Positions 33,444 to 42,418 are shown, counted from the first letter of the stretch. The stretch is DNA of 64,000 nt from CAYNZV01 sp965217095 (GCA_965217095.1 OZ244235.1:5394001-5458000), one strand, 5' to 3'. Notes: generated from the sequence alone by a model not told the origin. Program-made: numbers and translations.

Positions 33444-36371
33444 ATGCGCATGAGATTCGCGCGCGGACACAGCCGTTGGAGCATCTCCCTGCTGCTCGCC
33501 CTTGGGGTGGGGATCGCAACAGGGCAACGCGGGCACACTCAACTACAGCTAGTCGAGGTGGAGCCTATATCGCCTTTTCTGCAGCGTTCTTTCCCTGGCT
33601 ATCGCAACTACGCCTTTCAGCAATTCACCAATCCCCCGGACCACGCCCACCCATACGCCGATCAGCCGAGAGCCTATTTCGGATCGTTGGGTACCGAGCT
33701 CATCACCGGGTACGAGCTGTATACGTGGAGTGAGACTCGCTTTCCAGGAGAGCAGTACGGGAGCAGGATGTTCAAGGATATGAACATCTTTCGCCCGGTC
33801 TTCGACCACGTGATGGTGGGGCGGGACGGGTACGGCAACTGGGGATACAGCGCCATCGCCGGGGACGGTCTGATGGCACGTTTGAGCCCCCTGACCTTGT
33901 CCAAAACGGATTTCAACGGGCTGCGGTTGGATGGGTCTACGCCTTACCTGAGATTTACAGCCCTGGCCTCGCGACAGGAGCGCCAACCCGCCAACCCAAC
34001 CAGTGTAAGCGCCAACTGGAACATCGACGGCACCTTCGTATCCGAGAGCAATACACTGTTTCTGGGTGGTCGGGTTGAGACTCAGATTGGTTCTCTGCGC
34101 CTGGGACTGAACGGAGCCAACGTACACCTCTACCAGAGCACGCAACCGGGCAACAGTCTCAAAGGGAGAGTGCGTCCCGACCATCCGCTCGTAGACTACA
34201 TCCTGGTGCGTATCGCCGACGATTCGCCTGCCGACGGCAGCGGAGCGGTCGTCCAGGAGATCCAGCTCATTCTCAATGGCGAAACCCGACCCGACATCCT
34301 GCCCCAAATAGTCCGGCACCGCGAAGGTGTGCCGACTCAGGTCGGCTCCGTCTCACGAGCCACTGGCGAGTTCAGCCCGGTGATTTACAACAATCCGAAG
34401 CCGGTTTTCGGGTTTGAAGGTGGTCCCTACCGGGAAAGAGAAGTGCCTCCCTACGCGGACTACCTCTACCGTTTTGCCCACGAAGCAGGCCAGGACGTGA
34501 GCGGAGATACCAACCTTGAGGGCTTGCTGGCCAGCTACGCGATCGAATCGCCGGAGAACGTCCTTCACGCCGACGGCGACGAAGTGCTAATCTGCCTGTT
34601 CGACGTGTCGCAAGAGCCCTTTGTGGAGTCCGTGGAGGTCGAGGCATTGATGGGTAACGACTACCGCGTCGATGTGGCTATCCAGTGGGTCAACAATCCT
34701 CGCGGTCGCAATCTGGCATCGAAATTCCAGAGCAGCTATTACCGCACGATGCGGCGCGCCCGGGGCAACGTGCAGGACCTGTCCAATCTGCGGCGCGTGC
34801 GTTTCGGCGTTGGTGACAACACCGCGCTCTTTGTCTACGGCGCGGATGCCAACTTCAGTCTGGCCGGTCTGGAGATCAACGGCGAGTACTCACGCTCGGC
34901 CCTCTACTCCCGCTACCCGGCACAGCTGGAGGGAGAGCGAGTTTTTGGACAAGCGCCCCGATTCGCGGAGCGCGACGACGCCTATTATCTGCAGGCCCTG
35001 CGGTGGTTCGGGCGGGGAAGCGTGGGCGCCGAGTACTTTGCCATGAATCCCCAGTACACTACCGAGCTGCGCACCTTCCTGAAAGGAGAGATCGTCTACG
35101 ACTACGGCGACCTGGCGGGGCTCACCAACTCGACCCTCTACTGGCGGCTGATCCAGGACAATGACGATGGCGACCGTTACCCCGACCGGCCATTGGGCCA
35201 CATCCTTGGCGCCGGGAGGTTCGCTGCCCCCGTCGATCCCGATGGAGTTTTTCCGGGCCAGGATGAGGACAACGACGGTTGGCCCGATACCAATCGCAAC
35301 TTCAATGACGTGCCCGATTACGAAGAACCCTTCCTCATCTACCATGTCGAACCGAACGAATACACCTACGGCCTGGACCGCAACAACAATGACGAGCCCG
35401 ACGCGCGGGAGGACGATCACGACGTGGACTATCCGTACGATCTAGACCAGCGCGGTCTGCACCTCTTTGGCCACCTCGATCTGACGCGGCGCTGGTCGGT
35501 GGGATTGGGACACCACGACGTCGACCAGATAGCCGGCGCCGGGCACAACAGATCCACCTATGCCCTGCTGAACTATCGTCTGGAGGGAGCGAAGCGGTTG
35601 CGGCGCATCTTCTTCGAAAACCATTTGCGCCGGGTAAAGGACGACATTCCGGATGAGTATCTGCAGCTGGTGGAAAAACCGTCGCGCGGTTCCGTGAAGG
35701 CCGGAGATGGTGGGCTGGAGATAAACGTGTTCGGTTTTCTCAACAAGGATAAGCGAGAGGACCTGCTGTTCTACAGGGATAGCTATGTCAACGAGACCTA
35801 TCTGGAAAGCGCGCTCAACCCATGGTCCACCCTTCACCTGGTGCAGAAACTGCGGCTGCGTCTCAACTGGCAGCAGGGGGGAGAGGCAAGCACCGGCACC
35901 TTTCAGCGCCAACGCCGCCTGGACTATTGGACGCTGGTCAGCCGGGCGGAGTACACCTGGCACGTCGGCAAGCTAAGCCTGACGCCGCAATACAAATTCC
36001 TGCTGCTGCGCCTTATCGATCGGGAAGCTGACGTCGCTCTGCGTTCGGAGTTCAGTTCGATCCCCATAGTCGGCCTGGAGTACCCGCTCCTCAAGCAAAC
36101 TACGTTGCGGGCAGGATTGCAGGGGCTGGGACCCCTGCCGTACCGAGTGGAAGACCGGGAGCAGACGCGCCGCTCCTTCGAGCAACGCACTACCTTCGTC
36201 AGCCTGACCAACCGCACGGGTTACTTCGGCTACGATCTCTACACCATCATCGGCTTCGCGAAAAACAAGAAGGACTTCGAAGATCCGTTCCGTCGAGCCG
36301 ATGATTTCAATACCTGGTCGGTGTTTGTGCGCTCGTTGATTGGCTTCACCGAATATGGACGCCTGCTCTAG
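33444..36371 (+). CDS. Large exported protein with acidic Ca-binding-like repeats (paralogue 2)
   Basis: 975 aa, end-to-end paralogue of the 15348 gene. Signal peptide: RFARGHSRW then SISLLLALGVGIATG. Shared blocks include FDHVMVGRDGYGNWGY, LSPLTLSKTDFNGLR, NSLKGRVRPDHP, NLRRVRFGVGDNTALFVYGADANF and GLDRNNNDEPDAREDD. Acidic loops at about residues 572-655 (DNDDGDRYPD, DEDNDGWPDTN, DRNNNDEPD) suggest Ca binding. The C-terminal third is aromatic-rich and strand-like, ending FTEYGRLL. Two copies 15 kb apart in different contexts suggest a surface protein family expanded in this organism. Function unknown. Confidence 0.85.
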   Translation: MRMRFARGHSRWSISLLLALGVGIATGQRGHTQLQLVEVEPISPFLQRSFPGYRNYAFQQFTNPPDHAHPYADQPRAYFGSLGTELITGYELYTWSETRFPGEQYGSRMFKDMNIFRPVFDHVMVGRDGYGNWGYSAIAGDGLMARLSPLTLSKTDFNGLRLDGSTPYLRFTALASRQERQPANPTSVSANWNIDGTFVSESNTLFLGGRVETQIGSLRLGLNGANVHLYQSTQPGNSLKGRVRPDHPLVDYILVRIADDSPADGSGAVVQEIQLILNGETRPDILPQIVRHREGVPTQVGSVSRATGEFSPVIYNNPKPVFGFEGGPYREREVPPYADYLYRFAHEAGQDVSGDTNLEGLLASYAIESPENVLHADGDEVLICLFDVSQEPFVESVEVEALMGNDYRVDVAIQWVNNPRGRNLASKFQSSYYRTMRRARGNVQDLSNLRRVRFGVGDNTALFVYGADANFSLAGLEINGEYSRSALYSRYPAQLEGERVFGQAPRFAERDDAYYLQALRWFGRGSVGAEYFAMNPQYTTELRTFLKGEIVYDYGDLAGLTNSTLYWRLIQDNDDGDRYPDRPLGHILGAGRFAAPVDPDGVFPGQDEDNDGWPDTNRNFNDVPDYEEPFLIYHVEPNEYTYGLDRNNNDEPDAREDDHDVDYPYDLDQRGLHLFGHLDLTRRWSVGLGHHDVDQIAGAGHNRSTYALLNYRLEGAKRLRRIFFENHLRRVKDDIPDEYLQLVEKPSRGSVKAGDGGLEINVFGFLNKDKREDLLFYRDSYVNETYLESALNPWSTLHLVQKLRLRLNWQQGGEASTGTFQRQRRLDYWTLVSRAEYTWHVGKLSLTPQYKFLLLRLIDREADVALRSEFSSIPIVGLEYPLLKQTTLRAGLQGLGPLPYRVEDREQTRRSFEQRTTFVSLTNRTGYFGYDLYTIIGFAKNKKDFEDPFRRADDFNTWSVFVRSLIGFTEYGRLL

Positions 36372-36471
36372 CCGCCCGAATTCCACAGCTATTTCCGCGA
36401 AAGGGGCACAAGGAAATCGCCGATCTGCTAAACCTGCAGGATTGAAGAAGAGAAACCTGCCTATCCTTCAT

Positions 36472-37506
36472 CTACTTATACCGAGTCTTCAGGGCCGTAC
36501 CCTTCTTCGCGCTCTGCCGGGCCAGGTCCAGAATGTGGATCGGCCGCCGCGCCCACTCGGGCGTAATCACCAACTTGGTTCCTTTTACCAGATGACTCGC
36601 GACGTTCTTGTAGAATTTCGGCCACTGGCTCTCCGTGTTATTTCCTTTCGTGATCAGCTGCTGATCTCCGTTCTGCTGGATCATCTCATAGGTTCTGTTG
36701 TCGAACAGGTAGCTCCCCTTGGTACCTGAGATCTCGAGCATTCCTTCTCTTGGATTCGCCTCGACGCTCGACATGGTGAGTGTCAGCCATTTGCCGCTCT
36801 TGAAACGTACGAGCGCCGCGGCGACGTCTTCATTGGTATCCTTCTTCCATACCGTCTTGGGCGCCCAAAAACCTGACCGTGTGTATCCCGAAACTTCGGT
36901 CATATCGTCGTCGATGATCTGGAGCGCGTATTCGAGAAGGTGGACACCCCAATCGTACATGATACCCCCTGAGATCGACCTGCTGGACCGCCACCAGTCT
37001 CCCGGCTGGCCGTGTCCCCCCAAACGCGCCTCGATCCGGTAAACATCCCCAATCGCCTTCTCTCGGCGGATGTGCTTCAACGCCTCCAACACACATCCGT
37101 CCCAGTGCCGATTGTGATATGCCGTTAGCAGTAGCCGGCGCTTCTTGGCTTCGCGGATCATGGTGTCGCAGTCCGCCGTCGTGATCGCGAGCGGCTTTTC
37201 ACTGATGACGTTACGGCCGGCGCGCAGACATTGCAGCGCGAGCTTGGCGTGAGTGTTGTGTGGCGTGATCAACACAACCAGATTGACGTCTGAATTCTTC
37301 AGCATCTGTGAGGCGGTTGCATAGGTCCCGATCCCTGGGAAGTCTTCCTCGGCTACTTTGCGTCTCTCGGGGTCGAGCTCGGCCACGCAAATGGGTGTCA
37401 TTCCAGCTGATTGCATGTCGGTCACGTGCCGCTGCCCCATTCCGAACGCACCGCTGTATCCGATCACGCCAACCTTGATCTCTTTCGCTCGCTTGAATTT
37501 GCCCAA
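36472..37506 (-). CDS. Gfo/Idh/MocA-family oxidoreductase
   Basis: 344 aa NAD(P)-dependent sugar or inositol dehydrogenase type. The Rossmann motif is VGVIGYSGAFGMG and the signature EKPLAIT carries the catalytic-site Lys. A TTG at 37506 follows AAGGAG by six bases, a better start than the GTG at 37566 that lacks a site. C-terminal family segments (GGIMYDWGVHLLEYAL) are present. Last gene of a minus-strand cluster with a GalB-like hydratase, so probably oxidises a sugar acid or cyclitol there. Confidence 0.9.
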   Translation of the reverse strand: MGKFKRAKEIKVGVIGYSGAFGMGQRHVTDMQSAGMTPICVAELDPERRKVAEEDFPGIGTYATASQMLKNSDVNLVVLITPHNTHAKLALQCLRAGRNVISEKPLAITTADCDTMIREAKKRRLLLTAYHNRHWDGCVLEALKHIRREKAIGDVYRIEARLGGHGQPGDWWRSSRSISGGIMYDWGVHLLEYALQIIDDDMTEVSGYTRSGFWAPKTVWKKDTNEDVAAALVRFKSGKWLTLTMSSVEANPREGMLEISGTKGSYLFDNRTYEMIQQNGDQQLITKGNNTESQWPKFYKNVASHLVKGTKLVITPEWARRPIHILDLARQSAKKGTALKTRYK

Positions 37507-37572
37507 CTCAATCTCCTTTCGCCGAGCTTCAACCGGAACTGCCGTGTTCGGTCCCCCCACTCGCACCGTGCA

Positions 37573-38298
37573 TCACATCGCCTCTTTGCCGATGCGAACG
37601 AATCCTTCCGCATGCGTGCACTCCTTCATGCCGGCGATAATCTGCGCCTCAAGCCCGCGATACTTGGCGAGAATCGAGTACTGCTCCACCAGCGACGGCT
37701 GTGCCGTGAGCTCGCTCATGGCCAGAACCTTGCGCTCCATCGTGGTGTCGATGTTGACGTAAAAGTCCGGGAGAAACTTGGTGACCGGCGACGTCGCCAG
37801 CTGCGCCTCGTAACAGACAAACTTGGGCACGGCACACGGCGCATGCTCCGTCTGAAGGCCGGGCACATCGCAGTAGGTCCGTGCCCACAACACCGCCTGA
37901 GCGGTTTCCACGTGATCCGGATGCAGGATGTCGTCGATCCAGTGACAGAGAATCAGGTCGGGCCCAAAGGCGCGCACGGCATCGACGATCTGCAGACGCC
38001 GTTCCGGTCCGAGCAATATCGGACAATCGCCGAAATCGAAGCAGTCGATAGTGGCCCCGAGAACGCCAGCCGCTCCTTCGATCTCCTTCTTTCGAAGGTT
38101 TTTGATCTCGTCCAGCGAGGGCGTCGGATCAAGCGCATACAGGGCCGGCGCCTCGCAGCGTTCCCCGTAGGACAGGTCGTGAATATGCACGGTAGATCCC
38201 GCGTCGACGAAACGCGCGATGGTACCACCGGCGCGCGAACAGAAATCGGCGGCGTGGGCGCTGAAAACGAGCACGCGCTCGTGCTGCATGAATGACAT
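37573..38298 (-). CDS. PIG-L/LmbE-fold protein, GalB-like hydratase type
   Basis: 241 aa. In PIG-L deacetylases the N-terminal motif is A-H-P-D-D: the His and second Asp bind Zn and the first Asp is the base. Here it is SAHAADFCSRAGGT (H15, A17, D18), keeping the Zn ligands but losing the base, with the third ligand in HPDHV (126-130). The same H-A-A-D pattern is known to me in GalB, the 4-oxalomesaconate hydratase of Pseudomonas putida gallate breakdown, which has this fold but hydrates instead of deacetylating. So a hydratase of a dicarboxylic or tricarboxylic enol acid is more likely than a deacetylase. ATG 38298 follows AAGGGA. Confidence 0.78.
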   Translation of the reverse strand: MSFMQHERVLVFSAHAADFCSRAGGTIARFVDAGSTVHIHDLSYGERCEAPALYALDPTPSLDEIKNLRKKEIEGAAGVLGATIDCFDFGDCPILLGPERRLQIVDAVRAFGPDLILCHWIDDILHPDHVETAQAVLWARTYCDVPGLQTEHAPCAVPKFVCYEAQLATSPVTKFLPDFYVNIDTTMERKVLAMSELTAQPSLVEQYSILAKYRGLEAQIIAGMKECTHAEGFVRIGKEAM

Positions 38299-38315
38299 GG
38301 CAGTCCCTTTCGAGT

Positions 38316-38465
38316 TCAATGGCCGGCCGTAGCATGGTCGATGGTGCGTTCGGCCGAGCGCTCGAGAAGTTGCTGCAAACGTGCGGGAAACTTCTCGTAG
38401 CTTCTTTGCGGCACCGAAGGCCATTCTTCCGGTGGCCGGTGTGCGTACCAGGGTAGGTACGCCAT
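38316..38465 (-). CDS. Small hypothetical protein, 49 aa
   Basis: Between the PEP-hydrolase-like gene and the GalB-like gene, ATG 38465 follows GGAAGG by five bases and opens 49 codons starting MAYLPWYAHRPPEEW and ending in TIDHATAGH. The N-terminal half is Trp/Pro-rich, the C-terminal half a likely amphipathic helix. Twelve bases precede it and 17 follow it within the cluster, as in a real operon member. No family recognised; it could be chance. Confidence 0.4.
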   Translation of the reverse strand: MAYLPWYAHRPPEEWPSVPQRSYEKFPARLQQLLERSAERTIDHATAGH

Positions 38466-38476
38466 TGCAACCTTCC

Positions 38477-39307
38477 CTAACTGAACCGGATGGCCTTGAA
38501 TTTCTGCATTTGTTCCGTGATGGCAATCTCCGACGGCAGCCGCTCGACACTCGACGCGCCGTAGAACCCGTCGACGCCGTTGGTATTTTGCAGCACGTAT
38601 TCGGCATCTTCCGGCATGGAGATCGGCCCTCCGTGACAGAGCACGATGACGTCGGGGTTCGTGGCTTTCGCCGCGTCGCAGATCTCCTGCACCTTGGCCG
38701 GACATTCCTCCAACGTAAAAGCGGTGGATGCCCCAATCGCGCCTTTCGTGGTAAGCCCCATGTGGGCGACCACCACGTCGGCACCGGCCTCCGCCATCGC
38801 CCTGGCTTCTTCTACATTAAACGCGTACGGCGTCGAAAAGAGATCCAGTTCCCGGGCTTGCCGAACCATCTCTATTTCCAGGTCGTATCCCATGCCCGTC
38901 TCCTCAAGGTTGGCGCGAAACAGGCCGTCGCAAAGACCCACCGTGGGGAAGTTCTGTACGCCGGAGAAGCCGGCATCCCGCACCTGTTTGAGGAAGCGGT
39001 CCATCAGTCGCGTGGGATCCGTTCCACAGACTCCCGCCAGTACCGGAGTATCTTCGACGATGGTCAACACCTCGCCGGCCATCTCCATGACGATTCCGTT
39101 GGCATCCCCGTAGGGCATGCAGCCGGCCAGCGATCCGCGGCCATTCATTCGAAAACGTCCGGAATTATAGATGATCAAGATGTCGACCCCGCCGGTTTCC
39201 TGGCACTTGGCGCTGATCCCATTGCCGGCGCCTCCGCCGACGATCGGCAGACCCGCGTCAATCCGCTTTCGCAAACGATCCACTACCTGCTGCCGTGTGA
39301 AAGCCAT
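38477..39307 (-). CDS. Phosphoenolpyruvate-hydrolase-like TIM-barrel protein
   Basis: 276 aa barrel with the N-terminal GLPIVGGGAGNGISAKCQETGGVD and IYNSGRFRMNGRGSLAG, and the central GVQNFPTVGLCDG. These match the TIM-barrel 'signal transduction' or PEP-hydrolase-like family. It lies 15 bases after the Tm-1-like gene, in the same order in which the two domains are fused in plant Tm-1 proteins. Activity has not been settled for most members. Confidence 0.88.
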   Translation of the reverse strand: MAFTRQQVVDRLRKRIDAGLPIVGGGAGNGISAKCQETGGVDILIIYNSGRFRMNGRGSLAGCMPYGDANGIVMEMAGEVLTIVEDTPVLAGVCGTDPTRLMDRFLKQVRDAGFSGVQNFPTVGLCDGLFRANLEETGMGYDLEIEMVRQARELDLFSTPYAFNVEEARAMAEAGADVVVAHMGLTTKGAIGASTAFTLEECPAKVQEICDAAKATNPDVIVLCHGGPISMPEDAEYVLQNTNGVDGFYGASSVERLPSEIAITEQMQKFKAIRFS

Positions 39308-39322
39308 ATCGTCTCTCCGTGT

Positions 39323-40546
39323 CTATTTCTTCTGATTGATCAGATCCATCATCATCTCGACGGCCCTGGCCGCGAACTCGGGATCGTTGATGTTGTGATC
39401 CACCTCTTCGACTGCGATGCCATCCTTCAGGTCGGCTTTGATCGTATCGAAGATGACCTGGTCCACATCGCGGTCGCAGAACCGCTCCCCGTCCCCATCG
39501 AGAATCGACACTCCCTTGAGGGGAAAGAGGAAAGCCACCGGTCCCTTGGCCGCGTTCGCTTTCTCCGCGAACGCCTTTCCCATCTTCTCGTTCTCCTCTG
39601 TATTCGTCCGCATCAGTGTGACCGACGGATTCCACTCGTAGAAGTTTCTCTTTGCATCGACGTACTCCTTGGGAACGGTCTCCATCCCGCCGAAGTTGGC
39701 CATGTCGACGCAGCCGGGGACTATCAAGTGTGGCAATCCCATCTGTCCGGCAGCGTCCAGTCGTTCGGGGCCGGCGTCGAACACGCCGCCGCAGACGGTG
39801 TCAGCCCATTCGGTGGTGGTTATATCCAACACTGCGTCTACCAGTCCCTCCCGCACCAGACTCTCCATGGCTTTGCCGCCGGTCCCGGTGGCGTGGAAAA
39901 CCAACACCTCGTATCCCTTCGCCGCAAGCTGTCCCATACAGTCGTTCACACAGTCGGTGGTATTCCCGAACATGGAGGCGGTGATGACCGGCTTGTCATC
40001 CGTACTTTCCGGAACATCTGCATCCACCATGCCGCATACGGCACCGGCCGCGCGCGCAAAGATAATGCGCGAAACGCGGTTGATGCCGGCCACGTCGACG
40101 ATGGAAGGAATCATGGTGATGTCCTTGGTACCCACGTAGACGGCTACGTCGCCCGACGCTGCCGTCGATACACAAACCTTCGGCATCCCGACTGGCAGGG
40201 CGCGCATCGCTGAAGTTACTACCGTCGTACCACCGGTTCCCCCCATGCCGAGGATGCCGTCGATCTTTCCTTCCTCGTGCAGTGTTTTGACAATAGCCGG
40301 GGCGCCGGCACACATGATCTTCATCGCCTCGCCGCGATCCTTGCTCTCGCGCAGCTGATCGAGCCTGCCGCCGCCCGCCTCAGCCAGCTGGTCGGCTTTC
40401 ACATCCACCGGGAAGAGAGTGGTCGAACCCAAAACGCCGGTGTTTACCGTAAGTACCTCTTTCCCCCGGGCGATTATTTGCTCCCGTACGAAGGCGTATT
40501 CCGGTCCTTTCGTATCGAAAGCTCCAATCAAGCAGATCTTCGTCAT
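39323..40546 (-). CDS. Tm-1-like ATP-binding domain protein (UPF0261)
   Basis: 407 aa. It begins KICLIGAFDTKGPEYAFVREQI, the family start, and has the glycine-rich segment DGILGMGGTGGTTVV, the ATP-binding loop region, and VLVFHATGTGGKAMESL. The tomato Tm-1 N-terminal domain with this fold binds ATP and blocks a viral replicase; bacterial homologues have no proven role. ATG 40546 follows GAGAGGAAGG. First gene of the cluster Tm-1-like, PEP-hydrolase-like, small ORF, GalB-like, Gfo/Idh/MocA. Confidence 0.9.
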   Translation of the reverse strand: MTKICLIGAFDTKGPEYAFVREQIIARGKEVLTVNTGVLGSTTLFPVDVKADQLAEAGGGRLDQLRESKDRGEAMKIMCAGAPAIVKTLHEEGKIDGILGMGGTGGTTVVTSAMRALPVGMPKVCVSTAASGDVAVYVGTKDITMIPSIVDVAGINRVSRIIFARAAGAVCGMVDADVPESTDDKPVITASMFGNTTDCVNDCMGQLAAKGYEVLVFHATGTGGKAMESLVREGLVDAVLDITTTEWADTVCGGVFDAGPERLDAAGQMGLPHLIVPGCVDMANFGGMETVPKEYVDAKRNFYEWNPSVTLMRTNTEENEKMGKAFAEKANAAKGPVAFLFPLKGVSILDGDGERFCDRDVDQVIFDTIKADLKDGIAVEEVDHNINDPEFAARAVEMMMDLINQKK

Positions 40547-40591
40547 GGCTTAGTCCTTCCTCTCTCCATCACGGAATGAGATCATCTCACA

Positions 40592-41035
40592 TCAACTGTT
40601 GGTTGAGCTCCGAACTGCAAGCACCGGACACTGACAGGCGCGCAGAACCCGATCGGTCACGCTTCCGATCATAAGTCGTTTCAGACCGCTGTGCCCCTGG
40701 GTTCCGAGGACGATCAGCTCGACCTTTTCCTTTTCCGCAACGCGAACAATCTGTTCCGCCGGCAAGCCGGGCACGATGCGGGCATCGAATTCCCCCCACT
40801 TCTTCAGGTGTTTTCCGATAAACTCCGACATCATGGTGGAAGCCGCCTCTTCCATATTTCGCAGCACCTTGCGGCCTGCCTTTTTCGAAGCGTAAAACCC
40901 GGGCGCTTGCGCGGGGTCGTGGAGTACGTGAAGCAAAAGCAGGTGTGCATCGAAGGGCCCTGCCCACTTGAGAGCTTCCCGGAGGGCTTCAATCGATCCC
41001 GGTGAAAAGTCGATAGCTACAAGCATCTTTTTCAT
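40592..41035 (-). CDS. Universal stress protein (UspA family)
   Basis: 147 aa single Usp domain. It starts KKMLVAIDFSPGS and carries the ATP-binding signature G-x2-G-x9-G-S in GTQGHSGLKRLMIGS. The frame extends to 41092, but ATG 41035 with GGGAG upstream fits the family. A GC-poor 40-base gap and its own region upstream suggest a separate promoter from the Tm-1 cluster behind it. Confidence 0.88.
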   Translation of the reverse strand: MKKMLVAIDFSPGSIEALREALKWAGPFDAHLLLLHVLHDPAQAPGFYASKKAGRKVLRNMEEAASTMMSEFIGKHLKKWGEFDARIVPGLPAEQIVRVAEKEKVELIVLGTQGHSGLKRLMIGSVTDRVLRACQCPVLAVRSSTNS

Positions 41036-41157
41036 GTTGGGGACTCCCACTTCCGACCGATTGTAATTTTGATCCTGCGATGTCGAGGCCAAGGTGTATC
41101 GCTGCGAATGTCGACCGGGGTTTTAGAGGCGCTCGCTCCTTCCAAGTAATGATAAGG

Positions 41158-41193
41158 CGATGTATTATACTCAACCGATGTATTATACCCAAC
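41158..41193. repeat. Two tandem 18-bp repeats upstream of the SelA-like gene
   Basis: CGATGTATTATACTCAAC at 41158-41175 is repeated at once at 41176-41193 with a single T-to-C change. They lie between the divergent stress-protein and SelA-like genes in an AT-rich stretch. Each unit contains TATTATAC, which could form part of a -10 box, so they may be operator or promoter units on either strand. Confidence 0.5.
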
Positions 41194-41287
41194 CAATAAT
41201 CACGCGGTTCGGTCCGTGGATTTTCTCCCGGACACCCGTTCGGATTCACGGCTGGAGCTATGGATATTCTAATGACGGAACGGAACT

Positions 41288-42418
41288 ATGAAAACCTATG
41301 AAGATCTCGGAGTCACGACCTTCGTAAACGCAAGCGGTACCATAACGACCCTGGGCGGGAGCTTGATGCGTCCGGAAGTGTTGGAGACCATGGCTGAAGC
41401 CTCGCGCTACGTTGATCTGTTCGAGTTGAATCAGAAGGCGGGCGAATACCTGATCTGCGAGTTGCAGAAGGCGGGCGAATACCTGGCGCGGCGCATCGGC
41501 GTGGATGCCGCCCACATCTCGTGTGGCGCCGCGAGCGGCGTACAACTGGCGGCGGCCGCCTGTCTCACTGGTTCCGATCCGGAGAAGGTCCGTCTCCTGC
41601 CCCACACCCGAGGCTGGCGCAACCAGTTCGTGATCAGCATGGTGGATTCCCATTTCTATATCCACCAGGGAATCGAGATGTGCGGGGGCAAGCTGGTGCG
41701 CGTCGGCAGCAGGACGAGCGTCACCACCGAAGACATTCTGGACGGTATCGGACCAAGAACAGCGGCTATTGTGCATTTCCTGGGCAAGCAGAGCCGGGCA
41801 CAGCTGGAGGAGGTGGTTGCCGGCGCCAGCAAGCACCAGGTTCCGGTGATCGTGGATGCTGCCGCACAACTGCCTCCGCGTTCGAACCTGGTCGAAATAT
41901 TGAAGATCGGGGTCGACGCCGTGGTCTTCAGCGGCGGCAAGGGGATGCGAGGTCCACAAAACACCGGTCTCGTCCTCGGCAACAAGGCGGTGGTCGCAGG
42001 GGTACGCTTGAACGCCAGCCCGTACAGCGCCATCGGTCGGGGCATGAAGGTGGGCAAGGAAGAGATCATGGGGTTGCTACAGGCCGTAGACCTGTTTCTT
42101 GCGGGCAGCGATGACGAAGACTGGGCTCGCTGGAAGCAGCAGGCGGACACTGTTGTTGCCGCGCTGGATGGGATTAAGGGTGTAGACGCGCGCGCAGTCG
42201 ACAAAGGTCAACGCCTATCCCCGGATGTTCCGAGAGTGCTGATCCAGTGCCGCGATAGCCGCCAGGCGGACGGAGCGATTCGCCACCTGCGTGAGGGTGA
42301 ACACTCTATCGTGGTCTATGGCGATTCGAACGGAATCGTGCTGGACTTTATGACCCTTCGGCCTGGCGAAGAAAAGCTCCTGGCCGAAAAACTCGTGCAG
42401 AGCCTGGGAAAGGGTTGA
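41288..42418 (+). CDS. SelA-like PLP-dependent enzyme (aminotransferase fold type I)
   Basis: 376 aa. Related to selenocysteine synthase and the D-glucosaminate-6-phosphate ammonia-lyase group. The PLP Lys is K218 in FSGGKGMRGPQNTG and the Asp that pairs with the PLP ring nitrogen is in VIVDAAAQLP. SGAASGVQLAAAACL (SxxS-like phosphate cup) is also seen. It lacks the size and N-terminal domain of true SelA (~460 aa), and no selD or selB is nearby, so a role in amino-sugar or amino-acid elimination is likelier. It contains an unusual 11-residue repeat at residues 49-70. Confidence 0.85.
   Translation: MKTYEDLGVTTFVNASGTITTLGGSLMRPEVLETMAEASRYVDLFELNQKAGEYLICELQKAGEYLARRIGVDAAHISCGAASGVQLAAAACLTGSDPEKVRLLPHTRGWRNQFVISMVDSHFYIHQGIEMCGGKLVRVGSRTSVTTEDILDGIGPRTAAIVHFLGKQSRAQLEEVVAGASKHQVPVIVDAAAQLPPRSNLVEILKIGVDAVVFSGGKGMRGPQNTGLVLGNKAVVAGVRLNASPYSAIGRGMKVGKEEIMGLLQAVDLFLAGSDDEDWARWKQQADTVVAALDGIKGVDARAVDKGQRLSPDVPRVLIQCRDSRQADGAIRHLREGEHSIVVYGDSNGIVLDFMTLRPGEEKLLAEKLVQSLGKG
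41432..41485 (+). repeat. In-frame 33-bp-period duplication inside the SelA-like gene
   Basis: The 21 bases at 41432-41452 recur exactly at 41465-41485, 33 bases apart, so the protein reads QKAGEYL-ICEL-QKAGEYL. Homologues as I know them have a single such helix segment, so this looks like a recent in-frame duplication adding 11 residues (three helical turns) near the dimer-contact N-terminal region. Confidence 0.6.

Noticed and set aside
38381..40213. 610-codon open frame on the plus strand
   Set aside because: It lies antisense to the Tm-1-like and PEP-hydrolase-like genes, has no family motifs and is an effect of their GC-rich codon use.
41288..42418. True selenocysteine synthase (SelA)
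   Set aside because: About 90 residues too short, lacks the N-terminal domain and has no selenium genes nearby.
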